NCBI GenBank assembly: GCA_945878355.1
Contig: CAMCTC010000075.1
Location: 1 to 23,534, forward strand
Direction: 5' to 3'
Length of the DNA: 23,534 nucleotides
DNA from: Bordetella parapertussis
GTDB taxonomy: Bacteria; Pseudomonadota; Gammaproteobacteria; Burkholderiales; Burkholderiaceae_C
The notes beneath the pieces are model-generated. The model did no database searches, was not told the origin of the DNA, and saw nothing but the letters and a program-made list of their open reading frames with translations. Numbering within the stretch: the stretch's first letter is position 1; every line of letters begins with the position of its first letter. The position numbers and the translations under genes were made by a program. Positions 15,201 through 21,951 of the stretch are shown here, one piece after another.

Positions 15201-15513
15201 GCCTGGCGACCGAGTAGCTGTGCTCGACGCCGGCGATCTGGCCCAGCACCTGCTCGGCCGGCCGCGCCACCAGCGCCTGCACATCGGCGCTGCTGGCGCC
15301 CGGGAACGGGATCAGCACGTTGGCCATCGTCACGTTGATCTGCGGCTCTTCCTCGCGTGGTGTGACCAGCACCGCGAACAGGCCCAGCAGCATCGCCACC
15401 AGCGCGAGCAGCGGGGTCAGCGCATGCGACTGGAAGCTGCGTGCCAAGCGGCCTGCAACACCCATCTGTGCCTCGGCCGCGGAATCTGAAGTCTTGCGCA
15501 AGGTGTCGCTCAT
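12217..15513 (-). CDS. RND efflux pump inner-membrane subunit (AcrB/HAE-1-like)
   Basis: A 1098-aa proton-driven exporter with the duplicated RND plan: one N-terminal helix, a large periplasmic loop, helices 2-6, a second loop and helices 7-12. The N-terminal periplasmic start reads TPREEEPQINVTMANVLIPFPGAS. Helix 4 keeps the proton-relay pair in GILVDDAIVVVEN (AcrB Asp407/Asp408). At the helix-10 position of AcrB Lys940 this protein has Arg (GIIVRNSILLVDF). The length slightly exceeds AcrB (1049 aa). The PREEEPQI-type start separates it from the classical multidrug AcrB group, and I cannot predict its cargo. It overlaps the adaptor stop by 4 bp and is followed by DUF2892, CsoR-like and OsmC genes. 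No outer-membrane channel gene is adjacent, so a shared TolC-like protein is probably used. Confidence 0.92.
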   Translation of the reverse strand: MSDTLRKTSDSAAEAQMGVAGRLARSFQSHALTPLLALVAMLLGLFAVLVTPREEEPQINVTMANVLIPFPGASSADVQALVARPAEQVLGQIAGVEHSYSVARPGVAVLTVQFKVGVPRTEALVRLYDVLNANQDWLPAGLGTLTPIVRPKGIDDVPVLGITLWAQDQRSAVEIERVAHTLEAELKRVPGSREVNTIGGPGRVVQVTLDPTRLRDRGVDLLRLKSTLAAANFAMPAGSVIDTPAGSPRGPQMLAVQTGEFLRSADDVADLVVGVHQGKPVYLREVAEVQAGAAQAQRHVWFTPGAGSAASAAVGQVYPAVTLALTKQPGSNAVDVAAAARKRLDELRNTVIPEGLQATVTRDYGQTAAEKANKLIQKLAFATASVILLVGLALGRREAVIVGAAVILTLTATLFASWAWGFTLNRVSLFALIFSIGILVDDAIVVVENIHRHQALSPGLPLRSIIPAAVDEVGGPTILATLTVIAALLPMAFVSGLMGPYMSPIPINASLGMALSLMIAFTVTPWLALRLMKPAHAAVGHDAGLGPKLAWLFQRLLMPLLDSAKRRWMLAAGIVGALGLSMAMAALPGTALGVVLKMLPFDNKSEFQLVVDMPAGTPLESTAAALQDLAAFLAQQPEVLDLQGYAGTASPITFNGLVRQYYLRADAEQGDLQVNLVDKQHRHEKSHAIAQRLRPALEKIAAGHGAKLKLVEVPPGPPVLSPLVAEVYGPDEAGRQRLAAQVAQAFAATPDIVAIDTTLAVDAPRAFLRVQRQRAEALGIPVAVVAQTVQAALSGADAAWLHDGQSKYPVPVRLQLPREAQVGLDALLALPLRAANGQLVPLGELVRVERGVIDKPLFTKDLQGVSYVFGDMAGKLDSPLYGLFAIRPKLAQLAQQGAEVGEYWIHQPSDPFREYAVKWDGESQITYETFRDMGAAYGVGLILIYLLVVAQFRSYLTPLVIMAPIPLTLIGVMPGHALLGAQFTATSMIGMIALAGIIVRNSILLVDFIELQLERGVAFKQAVVASAAVRAQPIALTGLAAMIGGFFILDDPIFNGLAVSLIFGILVSTLLTLVVIPVLYFALYQRRHALPSSTTPQE
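12219..12224 (-). promoter_or_regulatory. Ribosome binding site of the DUF2892 gene
   Basis: The minus strand reads AGGAGT, 6 nt before ATG 12212 and overlapping the TAA of the upstream RND gene. It decides the start of the small protein. Confidence 0.7.
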
Positions 15514-16610
15514 GGCGCCGCCGTCGGGGCTGTGGGCACCGCACCGGCCAGGCCGGCCTGCACCGCGTCCAGCGCATGGCGTTCGCCGGGTTTCAGGCCT
15601 GCCAGCACCTCGATGCCGGCAGCGCCGCGGTCTGCGCCGGTGCGCACCGCACGCAGCACGAAGCGCTGGTCCTGCACCACATAGACAGCGGTCAACTCGC
15701 CGCGCCGCAGCACCGCGGACGCTGGCAGCACCAGCGGCGCCGTGCTGGCCTGTGCGCCGGCGCGGCCCTGGAACAACACCCGCAAGGCCTGACCGGGTAG
15801 CCCGGCGTCTGCCGTCGCAGCGGGCAACTCAAGCCGCCACTCGACGGTCTGCGACACCGCGTCGGCGGTCGGCAGCAAGCTGCGGCTGCTCGGGGCGATA
15901 CGCCTGCCGTCGGCCAGTTCGACCTGCACCTCGGCGGCCTTGCGGGCTGCTGCGGCCATCGATGAGGGCAGCTGCACCACCGCGCGCAGTGCGCCGGGGG
16001 CGTAGACCGTGGCGATCGCGCGGCCCGGCGCGGCCAGGTCGCCAGCCTGCAAGTGGGTGTCGAGCACGACGCCGTCGAAGGGCGCGGTGATGCTGGCAAA
16101 GCCGCGCACCAGCGTGGCCTGGTTGCGCCCGGCCTGGGCTTGTTGCAGGCCGGCCTGGGCCGCTTTGAACTGGGTCTCGGCCTGGTCTAGCGCGGCCTGG
16201 CTCAGAAAGCCCTGGGCGCGCAGATCGCGGCTGCGTTCGGCGCCGAGTCGCGCATTGCGCGTCTCGGCCTCGGCCTGCGCAACGCCGGCCTCGCTGCGCT
16301 GGACGGCGGCCTGGGTTTCTCGCTCATCGACCCGCGCCACCAGCTGGCCGCTGCGCACCCGGTCGCCGGGCTTGACCGCGAGCACCAGCACGTTGCCGCC
16401 CACTTGCGCGGCCAGCGTGGCCTGGCGCACGGGTTGCAGCGTGCCGTCGATCGACAGCCAGCCCTCGACCGCGCCGGCACGCGCCAACGCGGTGGCCACC
16501 GGTGCGGCGTGCAGTGCGTCGCTGGCGGCGAGCATGCCGACGCCCAACAGCATCGACGCAAGAAAGCCTGCCGCTGCAGGCTGTGAATCGCGGATTCTTT
16601 GGATACCCAT
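15510..16610 (-). CDS. RND periplasmic adaptor (membrane fusion protein)
   Basis: A 366-aa HlyD/AcrA-type adaptor bridging the pump to an outer-membrane channel. An N-terminal signal runs through LLGVGMLAASDALHAA with likely cleavage before PVATA. Next come a split lipoyl domain (LAAQVGGNVLVLAVKPGDRVRSGQLVARVD, then FDGVVLDTHLQAGDLAAPG) and an alpha-helical hairpin rich in Ala and Gln (QRSEAGVAQAEAETRNARL and following). A beta-barrel and membrane-proximal region ends the protein. No lipobox Cys is present, so it may be anchored by an uncleaved signal or be soluble. ATG 16610 lacks an RBS and lies near the predicted transcription start, so leaderless translation or a start at ATG 16553 is possible. 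It is the first gene of the operon and overlaps the pump gene (ATGA). Confidence 0.88.
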   Translation of the reverse strand: MGIQRIRDSQPAAAGFLASMLLGVGMLAASDALHAAPVATALARAGAVEGWLSIDGTLQPVRQATLAAQVGGNVLVLAVKPGDRVRSGQLVARVDERETQAAVQRSEAGVAQAEAETRNARLGAERSRDLRAQGFLSQAALDQAETQFKAAQAGLQQAQAGRNQATLVRGFASITAPFDGVVLDTHLQAGDLAAPGRAIATVYAPGALRAVVQLPSSMAAAARKAAEVQVELADGRRIAPSSRSLLPTADAVSQTVEWRLELPAATADAGLPGQALRVLFQGRAGAQASTAPLVLPASAVLRRGELTAVYVVQDQRFVLRAVRTGADRGAAGIEVLAGLKPGERHALDAVQAGLAGAVPTAPTAAP

Positions 16611-16616
16611 GGCAGT

Positions 16617-16645
16617 ATGCTACTACATACCCCATGGTGTATCAA
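16617..16645 (-). promoter_or_regulatory. Predicted sigma70 promoter of the RND/CsoR operon
   Basis: Reading the minus strand, TTGATA (16645-16640) and TAGCAT (16622-16617) have the ideal 17-bp spacer. The -35 matches the consensus at 5 of 6 positions and the -10 at 4 of 6. Transcription would begin around 16610, nearly at the adaptor's ATG. The operator-like near-palindrome at 16627-16642 sits in the spacer and overlaps the -35, a position suited to repression. Confidence 0.5.
16627..16642. promoter_or_regulatory. CsoR-like operator candidate, 16-bp near-palindrome
   Basis: ATACCCCATGGTGTAT is symmetric except for one mismatched pair: the arms ATACCCCA and TGGTGTAT pair at 7 of 8 positions. 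Short A/T ends flanking a run of C or G (TACC..GGTA type) are characteristic of operators bound by CsoR-family proteins. A second inverted pair, GTATG (16615-16619) and CATAC (16626-16630), adjoins it and overlaps the -10. The operon's own CsoR-family gene makes autoregulation the simplest reading; binding is inferred, not shown. Confidence 0.5.
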
Positions 16646-16738
16646 GAGCGATCATCGGCAGCGCTGTCGATGACTGTTGATCTGGGGCAATGCCAACCCG
16701 GTAAAGCTGCTGCGCGGTGACCGAGAAAGTCGGCGCAG

Positions 16739-16751
16739 CTTGCGGCGCAAG
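16739..16751. repeat. Perfect 6+1+6 palindrome in the divergent intergenic region
   Basis: CTTGCG and CGCAAG are exact reverse complements around one central G. It lies about 108 bp before the glycerophosphodiesterase start and 94 bp upstream of the predicted promoter of the divergent operon. It could be a protein-binding site or a chance GC-rich palindrome. Apart from this, the operon promoter and the RBS at 16849, I see nothing in 16611-16858. Confidence 0.3.
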
Positions 16752-16848
16752 GCGGTCCATGCTGCCGGTCGACGGCGGCCAGGCCGTTGCGCTGGATCAG
16801 CTGGCGGAGAGGTCAGAATCGGCCGATGACGGACCCATCCGGGGCCGC

Positions 16849-16854
16849 AGGAGG
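16849..16854 (+). promoter_or_regulatory. Ribosome binding site of the glycerophosphodiesterase gene
   Basis: AGGAGG lies 4 nt before ATG 16859. Spacing is a little short, but this full consensus decides the start over longer in-frame options from 16787. Confidence 0.7.
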
Positions 16855-16858
16855 TCGC

Positions 16859-17848
16859 ATGAAATGCAATCGCATCAAACCGCTGCTTGCCGCTGCGCTG
16901 TGCGCTTGGCTGACTTTGCAAAGCGCGGCGGCCTTTGACCTGCAAGGGCACCGCGGTGCGCGCGGCCTGGCGCCCGAGAACACTTTGCCCGCCTTCGAGC
17001 GAGCGCTGGCGATCGGCGTGACGACGCTAGAGCTCGACGTGGCGATCACCCGCGACGGTGTGCTGGTGATTTCGCACGATCCGGCGCTCAACCCCGAGAT
17101 CACCCGTGGCCCCGACGGTCAATTCCTGCAAGCGCCTGGCCCGCTGATCCGCCACCACAGCCTGGCCGAGCTGCGCCGATTCGAACTGGGCCGGATCAAG
17201 CCCGGTTCGCGCTACGCGGCGCAGTTCCCAGACCAGGTGGCGGTCGACGGCACCCGTCTGCCCACACTGGCCGAGCTGTTCGCGCTGGTGCGACGATCGG
17301 GCAACGAGACCGTTCGCTTCGACATCGAGACCAAGGTTTCGCCGCTGGCGCCCGCTGACACGCTGGCGCCCGAGCTTTTCACGCGGGCGCTGATCGCGGC
17401 GATCCGCGAAGCCGGCATGGCCGCGCGCAGCAGCATCCAGTCCTTCGACTGGCGAACGCTGCAACTGGTGCAGCGCGAAGCGCCTGAAATTTCCACCGTC
17501 TACCTCAGCGCTCAGCAGCACTGGCTCGACAACATCGGCGCTAGCGCGGCCACAGTTTCACCCTGGACCGCGGGCTTGCGCTACCGCGACCACGGTTCGG
17601 TGCCCAAGCTGGTGCAGGCCGCTGGCGGGCGGATCTGGGCGGCCTATTTCGGCGATCTCGACGCCGGTCTGGTCAAACAAGCCCATGCGCTGGGCTTGCA
17701 GGTGCTGGCCTGGACCGTCAACGACCCTGCGCAGATCGCAAGGGTGATGGACCTTGGCGTGGACGGTCTGATCAGCGACCGACCCGACCGGGTGCGCGCC
17801 GAGATGGCCCGTCGCGGTCTGGTGTTGCCGCCTGCCACGCCGCCTTGA
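16859..17848 (+). CDS. Periplasmic glycerophosphodiester phosphodiesterase (GlpQ-like)
   Basis: A 329-aa GDPD-domain TIM-barrel enzyme. An N-terminal signal ([18 protein letters not shown]) ends with likely cleavage after SAAA, predicting a periplasmic protein. The catalytic opening [16 protein letters not shown] supplies the general-base His and a Glu, and [18 protein letters not shown] supplies the metal-binding Glu/Asp and second His, the core GDPD signature. SIQSFDW and [27 protein letters not shown] at the end are also typical. Family reaction: glycerophosphodiesters to sn-glycerol 3-phosphate plus an alcohol, for phosphate and carbon scavenging, usually with Ca2+ in GlpQ. The neighbouring genes do not supply a glycerol 3-phosphate transporter. 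Confidence 0.92.
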   Translation: MKCNRIKPLLAAALCAWLTLQSAAAFDLQGHRGARGLAPENTLPAFERALAIGVTTLELDVAITRDGVLVISHDPALNPEITRGPDGQFLQAPGPLIRHHSLAELRRFELGRIKPGSRYAAQFPDQVAVDGTRLPTLAELFALVRRSGNETVRFDIETKVSPLAPADTLAPELFTRALIAAIREAGMAARSSIQSFDWRTLQLVQREAPEISTVYLSAQQHWLDNIGASAATVSPWTAGLRYRDHGSVPKLVQAAGGRIWAAYFGDLDAGLVKQAHALGLQVLAWTVNDPAQIARVMDLGVDGLISDRPDRVRAEMARRGLVLPPATPP

Positions 17849-17859
17849 CCCTGAGGGTC
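17847..17859 (+). terminator. Small hairpin at the glycerophosphodiesterase stop codon
   Basis: GACCC and GGGTC pair around TGA, beginning inside the stop codon. No U-tract follows, so any termination would be weak. A second 5-bp hairpin with a GCGA loop (CGGGC/GCCCG, 17899-17912) lies in the serC leader. Confidence 0.2.
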
Positions 17860-17948
17860 GCCGCCTGCTTGCCACTGGCTGTATGCTTTCGGGTTGGCCG
17901 GGCGCGAGCCCGCGCTGCCCGTCCCCAATTTCTGTGGAGTTTCTTTCG

Positions 17949-19031
17949 ATGACCCGAGTCTTCAACTTCAGCGCCGGCCCGGCCGCGCTGCCCGAATCCG
18001 TGCTGCGCCAGGCCGCTGACGAGATGCTCGACTGGCACGGCAGCGGCATGTCGGTGATGGAGATGAGCCACCGCGGCAAGGAGTTCATCGCGATCCACGC
18101 CGAGGCCGAGTCGCTGCTGCGCGAGCTGATGGCAATTCCCGCCAACTACAAGGTGTTGTTCATGCAAGGTGGGGCGATGGCGGAGAACGCGATCGTGCCG
18201 ATGAACCTGCTGCGCGGCAAAGCCGGCGCCGACTACATCAATACCGGCGAATGGTCTAAGAAGTCGATCAAGGAAGCCAAGAAATACTGCAAGGTCAATG
18301 TCGCGGCCAGCGCCGAGGCCAGCAACTTCAGCTGCGTGCCGGCGCGCGCCGACTGGCAGCTCGACCCCGATGCGGCCTATGTGCACATCTGCTCGAACGA
18401 GACCATCGGCGGCGTCGAGTACCACTTCACGCCCGATGTCGGCAGCGTGCCGCTGGTGGCCGACATGTCGAGCAGCATCCTGTCGCGCCCGGTCGATGTC
18501 GCCAAGTACGGGCTGATCTACGGCGGCGCGCAGAAGAACATCGGCCCGGCCGGGCTGACGATCGTCATCGTTCGCGACGACCTGATCGGTCAGGCGCTGG
18601 CCTGCACGCCATCGGCCTTCGACTACAAGCAGCAGGCCGACAACGACTCGATGCTCAACACCCCGCCGACCTACGCGGTCTACATCGCCGGGCTGGTGTT
18701 CAACTGGATCAAGTCGCGCGGCGGCCTGGTGGCGATGGAGGCGCACAACCGCGCCAAAGCTGCGCTGCTGTACGACTACCTCGACGCCAGCGCTTTCTAC
18801 AGCAACCCGGTGGCGCGCGCCGACCGCTCGCTGATGAACGTGCCTTTCAAGCTGCGCGACGAGAGCCTGGACGACGCGTTCCTGAAGGGCGCTGTCGCGC
18901 GCGGCATGGTCCAGCTCAAAGGCCACCGCTCGGTGGGCGGGATGCGGGCTTCGATCTACAACGCGATGCCGGTCGAAGGCGTTCAGGCGCTGGTGGCCTA
19001 CATGAAGGAATTCGAGGCCCAACATGGCTGA
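17949..19031 (+). CDS. serC: Phosphoserine aminotransferase
   Basis: A 360-aa PLP enzyme that converts 3-phosphohydroxypyruvate and glutamate to O-phosphoserine and 2-oxoglutarate. In many bacteria it also acts on the analogous step of pyridoxal phosphate synthesis. The opening [23 protein letters not shown] (about 39-46), the [17 protein letters not shown] segment, and the PLP-linked Lys196 in [12 protein letters not shown] are SerC hallmarks. The end, with [17 protein letters not shown], is also typical. Length matches the family. ATG 17949 has GGAG 9 nt upstream; the longer frame from 17883 lacks homology. Its last 8 bases overlap serA, so the two serine-synthesis genes should be translated together. 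Confidence 0.97.
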   Translation: MTRVFNFSAGPAALPESVLRQAADEMLDWHGSGMSVMEMSHRGKEFIAIHAEAESLLRELMAIPANYKVLFMQGGAMAENAIVPMNLLRGKAGADYINTGEWSKKSIKEAKKYCKVNVAASAEASNFSCVPARADWQLDPDAAYVHICSNETIGGVEYHFTPDVGSVPLVADMSSSILSRPVDVAKYGLIYGGAQKNIGPAGLTIVIVRDDLIGQALACTPSAFDYKQQADNDSMLNTPPTYAVYIAGLVFNWIKSRGGLVAMEAHNRAKAALLYDYLDASAFYSNPVARADRSLMNVPFKLRDESLDDAFLKGAVARGMVQLKGHRSVGGMRASIYNAMPVEGVQALVAYMKEFEAQHG

Positions 19032-20205
19032 CCGGATCGGCGTTCTGGTGCTCAACCAGATCTCGGCCAGCGGCCTGTCCAGGCTGCCTGCTGAGAACTT
19101 CCGCGTCGGCAAGGACCTGGCTGACCCGGCGGCGATCCTGCTGCGATCGGCCGACCTGCACAGCGTGGCGATCCCGGCCAGCGTGCGGGCGATCGGCCGT
19201 GCCGGCGCCGGCACCAACAACATCCCGGTCGAGGCGATGAGCCAGCGCGGCGTGCCGGTGTTCAACGCACCCGGCGCCAACGCCAACGCGGTCAAGGAGC
19301 TGGTGCTGCTGGGCATGTTGATGGCCGCGCGCCAGATCGCCCCGGCGCTGCGCTTTGTCGCCGCGCTCGATACCGCAGCGCCCGACCTGGACAAGGCGGT
19401 CGAGGACGGCAAGAAGGCTTTCGCGGGCTACGAGCTCGCGGGCCAGACCCTGGGCGTGATCGGCTTGGGCAAGATCGGCTGCCTGGTTGCCGAGGCGGCG
19501 ATCAAGCTCGGCATGAACGTGCTGGGCTTCGACCCCGAGATCACGGTCGACGCGGCCTGGAGCCTGCCCTCGCAGGTGCGGCGAGCTGCCAGCGTCAACG
19601 ATGTGCTGAAGAACTCGCAGTTCGTCACGCTGCACGTGCCGCTGGTCGATGCCACCCGGCACCTGGTCAACGATGCCAACATCGGCTTGATGCGCGCCGG
19701 TGCGGTGTTGCTGAACTTCAGCCGCGAAGGTGTGGTCAGCGACAGCGCGGTGCTCGACTCGATCGAGGCCAGACACCTCGGCCAATACGTCTGCGACTTC
19801 CCCGGCGCTGCGCTGCACGGCAAGCCCGGGGTGGTGGCGCTGCCGCACCTGGGCGCATCGACCCGCGAGGCCGAGGAGAACTGCGCGGTGATGGTGGTCG
19901 ACCAACTGCGCGACTACCTGGAGAACGGCAACGTCGTCAACGCGGTGAATTTCCCGCAGGTCAGCATGCCGCGCGAATCTGCGTTCCGGGTTGCGATCGC
20001 CAACGCCAACGTGCCCAACATGCTGGGCCAGATCTCGACCGCGATGGCCCAGGCCGGCCTGAACATCCACAACATGGTCAACAAGTCGCGCGGTGGCATG
20101 GCCTACACCTTGGTCGATGTCGACAGCCCTGTCACGCCCGAGGTGCAGGCCGGTATCGCCGCGATCGGCGGCGTGCTGGCGGTTCGCTACTTGCCGGCAA
20201 CCTGA
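19024..20205 (+). CDS. serA: D-3-phosphoglycerate dehydrogenase
   Basis: A 393-aa enzyme that oxidises 3-phosphoglycerate to 3-phosphohydroxypyruvate with NAD+, supplying SerC. The substrate-domain motif AGTNNIPV (about 62-69), the NAD loop GLGKIG (147-152), Arg234 in NFSREGVV and His275 in ALPHLGAST identify the family. A C-terminal ACT domain (about 322-393) suggests amino-acid feedback control. The usual catalytic Glu in the DVFxxEP block is not visible; here the region reads [16 protein letters not shown]. That form appears in a recognised short PGDH group, so it is probably natural, but it is a departure from E. coli SerA. It overlaps serC by 8 bp; a cluster with the order serC-serA. Confidence 0.93.
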   Translation: MADRIGVLVLNQISASGLSRLPAENFRVGKDLADPAAILLRSADLHSVAIPASVRAIGRAGAGTNNIPVEAMSQRGVPVFNAPGANANAVKELVLLGMLMAARQIAPALRFVAALDTAAPDLDKAVEDGKKAFAGYELAGQTLGVIGLGKIGCLVAEAAIKLGMNVLGFDPEITVDAAWSLPSQVRRAASVNDVLKNSQFVTLHVPLVDATRHLVNDANIGLMRAGAVLLNFSREGVVSDSAVLDSIEARHLGQYVCDFPGAALHGKPGVVALPHLGASTREAEENCAVMVVDQLRDYLENGNVVNAVNFPQVSMPRESAFRVAIANANVPNMLGQISTAMAQAGLNIHNMVNKSRGGMAYTLVDVDSPVTPEVQAGIAAIGGVLAVRYLPAT

Positions 20206-20290
20206 GTCGGGCGGCGGTGTTGCCGGGCGACACCGCCAACCCACCGCCGGACCTATCATCCGCGCGGCCAACCCTTGCTGCCCTCGCCAA

Positions 20291-20725
20291 ATGCCGCCCC
20301 TGCTGAGCCATTCACTTCGCATCCTGACCGGCGATCACGACCTGCCGGACGACCGTTTCAGCGACCATGTCAACAACGCGCGCTATTTCGCTTTCATCAA
20401 CCAGACCTTCCACGGCTGGTACGTGGCGATGGGCATACGCGACGGCAAGCTTGTTCAGGGCGCGATGATGGCGCACCTGGAATACGACTTCCTCGGCGAA
20501 GTCAAGCCACCGGCCACGGTGCTGTGTAGCATCGAGGTCACCCGCGTTGGTCGCTCCAGCATGGAGCATTCGATCACGGTCGAGGACCTCGGTGTCGGTG
20601 GGTCAGACCCGCCGCGTCTGGCCGGGCGCGGCCGGTCGGTCCATGTCTGGTTCGACCGCCGCGACAAGCGTTCGCTGCCCTGGCCAACCGAGGTGCTCGC
20701 GCGCTGCTGGCCTTCAGCGGCGTGA
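20291..20725 (+). CDS. Hotdog-fold acyl-CoA thioesterase (4HBT-type)
   Basis: A 144-aa protein whose DHVNNARYFAFINQTFHGWY segment (about 25-44) is the hallmark of the 4-hydroxybenzoyl-CoA thioesterase/YbgC-like hotdog family, with Asp25 near the acid seen in such active sites. The following HLEYDFLGEVKPPATVLCSIEVTRVGRSS is a standard hotdog strand pattern. Reaction: hydrolysis of an acyl-CoA (or aryl-CoA) to free acid and CoA in the cytoplasm; chain preference cannot be read. ATG 20291 has no good RBS. The frame remains open upstream to 20093, but that part overlaps serA and has no homology. The gap to serA is 85 bp, and transcription could continue from serC-serA. Confidence 0.85.
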   Translation: MPPLLSHSLRILTGDHDLPDDRFSDHVNNARYFAFINQTFHGWYVAMGIRDGKLVQGAMMAHLEYDFLGEVKPPATVLCSIEVTRVGRSSMEHSITVEDLGVGGSDPPRLAGRGRSVHVWFDRRDKRSLPWPTEVLARCWPSAA

Positions 20726-20902
20726 TCAAGCTGTCCGCTGGTTGACAGTGCGGCGCTGCTGCGAGCCCTAGGCTGGGCGCTTGTCGCGCGGCATCGCCGC
20801 GGCACGGCGGCGTGACGAGGGCTGTTCGATCAGCCCGACGGCGCAGCAGGCCGCAACGCCATTCGCTCCCACTGTTCCTTCTTGAACGAAAGCCTATCCG
20901 CC

Positions 20903-21901
20903 ATGAATTCCCGTGAACTACGCCTGAAGAGCCGCCCGACCGGCACCCCAAGTGCCGCCGACTTCGAACTCGCCGAGGTCACGCTGGCAAAACCCGGTCA
21001 AGGGCAGTTGCTGGTCCAGAACCTGGCGATGAGCGTCGACCCGTACATGCGCGGTCGCATGCGCGACGTGAAGTCGTACTCGGCGCCCTGGCAAATCGGC
21101 GAAGTGATGCAAGGTGGTGCGGTCGGCCGGGTGCTCGAGAGCCGACATCCGGGTTTCGCGGCGGGTGACCTGGTCTCTAGCAACCTCGGATGGCGCGAGG
21201 CCTTTCTCAGCGATGGCGCCGGCATCTCGCGCATCGCCGACCCGGTGGCGCCGCCCTCGGCCTACCTCGGCGTGCTCGGCATGCCTGGCATGACGGCTTA
21301 CGTCGGCCTGCTGCACGTTGCAGCGCTCAAGGCCGGCGAGACGGTGTTTGTCTCGGGTGCTGCCGGCGCTGTCGGCAGCCTGGTGGGCCAGATCGCCAAG
21401 ATCCGCGGCTGCACCGTCGTGGGCTCGGTCGGGTCGGCCGACAAGATCGATTACTGCCGCGGGATCGGTTTTGACCATGTCTTCGACTACCACGCGGGCG
21501 ACCTGCCGGGGCAGTTGCGCCGTGCCGCGCCCGAGGGCTTGGACGTCTATTTCGACAACGTCGGCGGTGACCACCTACAGGCAGCGCTCGGCGCGATGCG
21601 GGTCAACGGCCGCTTGGCACTGTGCGGCGCGATCGCCAATTACAACGCCACCGCGCCTGTCCCCGGCCCGAACAACCTGATGTTGGCGATCGGCCAGAGC
21701 CTGACGCTGCGTGGCTTCATCGTCAGCCGGCACGAGGACCTGCGCGCCGATTTCATGCGCGACATGAGCGCTTGGGTGACCTCTGGCCAGGTGAAGTACC
21801 GCGAGACCCGCTACGAAGGCCTGGCCCAAGCGCCGCAGGCTTTCATCGGGCTGTTCAGCGGCGCCAACACCGGCAAGATGATCGTCCACCTGGCGGACTG
21901 A
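20903..21901 (+). CDS. NADP-dependent MDR oxidoreductase (CurA/leukotriene dehydrogenase-like)
   Basis: A 332-aa zinc-independent medium-chain dehydrogenase/reductase. The N-terminal domain has NLAMSVDPYMRGRM (about 40-53), a marker of the curcumin reductase/prostaglandin reductase branch. The nucleotide-binding domain shows SGAAGAVGSLVGQIAK (about 151-166) and the closing part YFDNVGGDHL with GFIVSRHED and ANTGKMIV. Members reduce the C=C bond of alpha,beta-unsaturated ketones or aldehydes with NADPH. The ATG at 20903 is used; an in-frame TTG at 20882 is possible. No strong RBS is visible. A 177-bp gap precedes it, and 50 bp separate its stop from the monooxygenase start, so these two probably share a transcript. 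Its location next to a Baeyer-Villiger enzyme suggests ketone metabolism, but a common pathway is not proven. Confidence 0.9.
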   Translation: MNSRELRLKSRPTGTPSAADFELAEVTLAKPGQGQLLVQNLAMSVDPYMRGRMRDVKSYSAPWQIGEVMQGGAVGRVLESRHPGFAAGDLVSSNLGWREAFLSDGAGISRIADPVAPPSAYLGVLGMPGMTAYVGLLHVAALKAGETVFVSGAAGAVGSLVGQIAKIRGCTVVGSVGSADKIDYCRGIGFDHVFDYHAGDLPGQLRRAAPEGLDVYFDNVGGDHLQAALGAMRVNGRLALCGAIANYNATAPVPGPNNLMLAIGQSLTLRGFIVSRHEDLRADFMRDMSAWVTSGQVKYRETRYEGLAQAPQAFIGLFSGANTGKMIVHLAD

Positions 21902-21938
21902 GGCGCGGGCCAGGGCTCGCAGGCGAAACCTTCAACCC

Positions 21939-21944
21939 AGGGAG
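21939..21944 (+). promoter_or_regulatory. Ribosome binding site deciding the TTG start of the monooxygenase
   Basis: AGGGAG lies 7 nt before TTG 21952. The next in-frame ATG is at 22288, inside the flavin domain, so this site identifies TTG as the real start. Confidence 0.7.
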
Positions 21945-21951
21945 TCGGGCT

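Noticed and set aside
13891..15489. 532-codon frame antisense to the RND pump
   Set aside because: Translation is rich in Arg, Gln, Asp and His and shows no domain; the pump frame carries all RND motifs.
17869..17887. TTGCCA and TATGCT as a serC promoter
   Set aside because: Only 7 bp separate the two hexamers, so they cannot form one promoter, although TATGCT could be a -10 with an unrecognised -35.
17772..20322. Two very long antisense frames opposite serC and serA
   Set aside because: Both are mirror frames of conserved genes with no recognisable domain or RBS.
20742..20774. Perfect TTGACA (20742-20747) as a -35 for the reductase gene
   Set aside because: The only -10-like hexamer downstream (TAGGCT at 20769) is 21 bp away, too far for a standard promoter.
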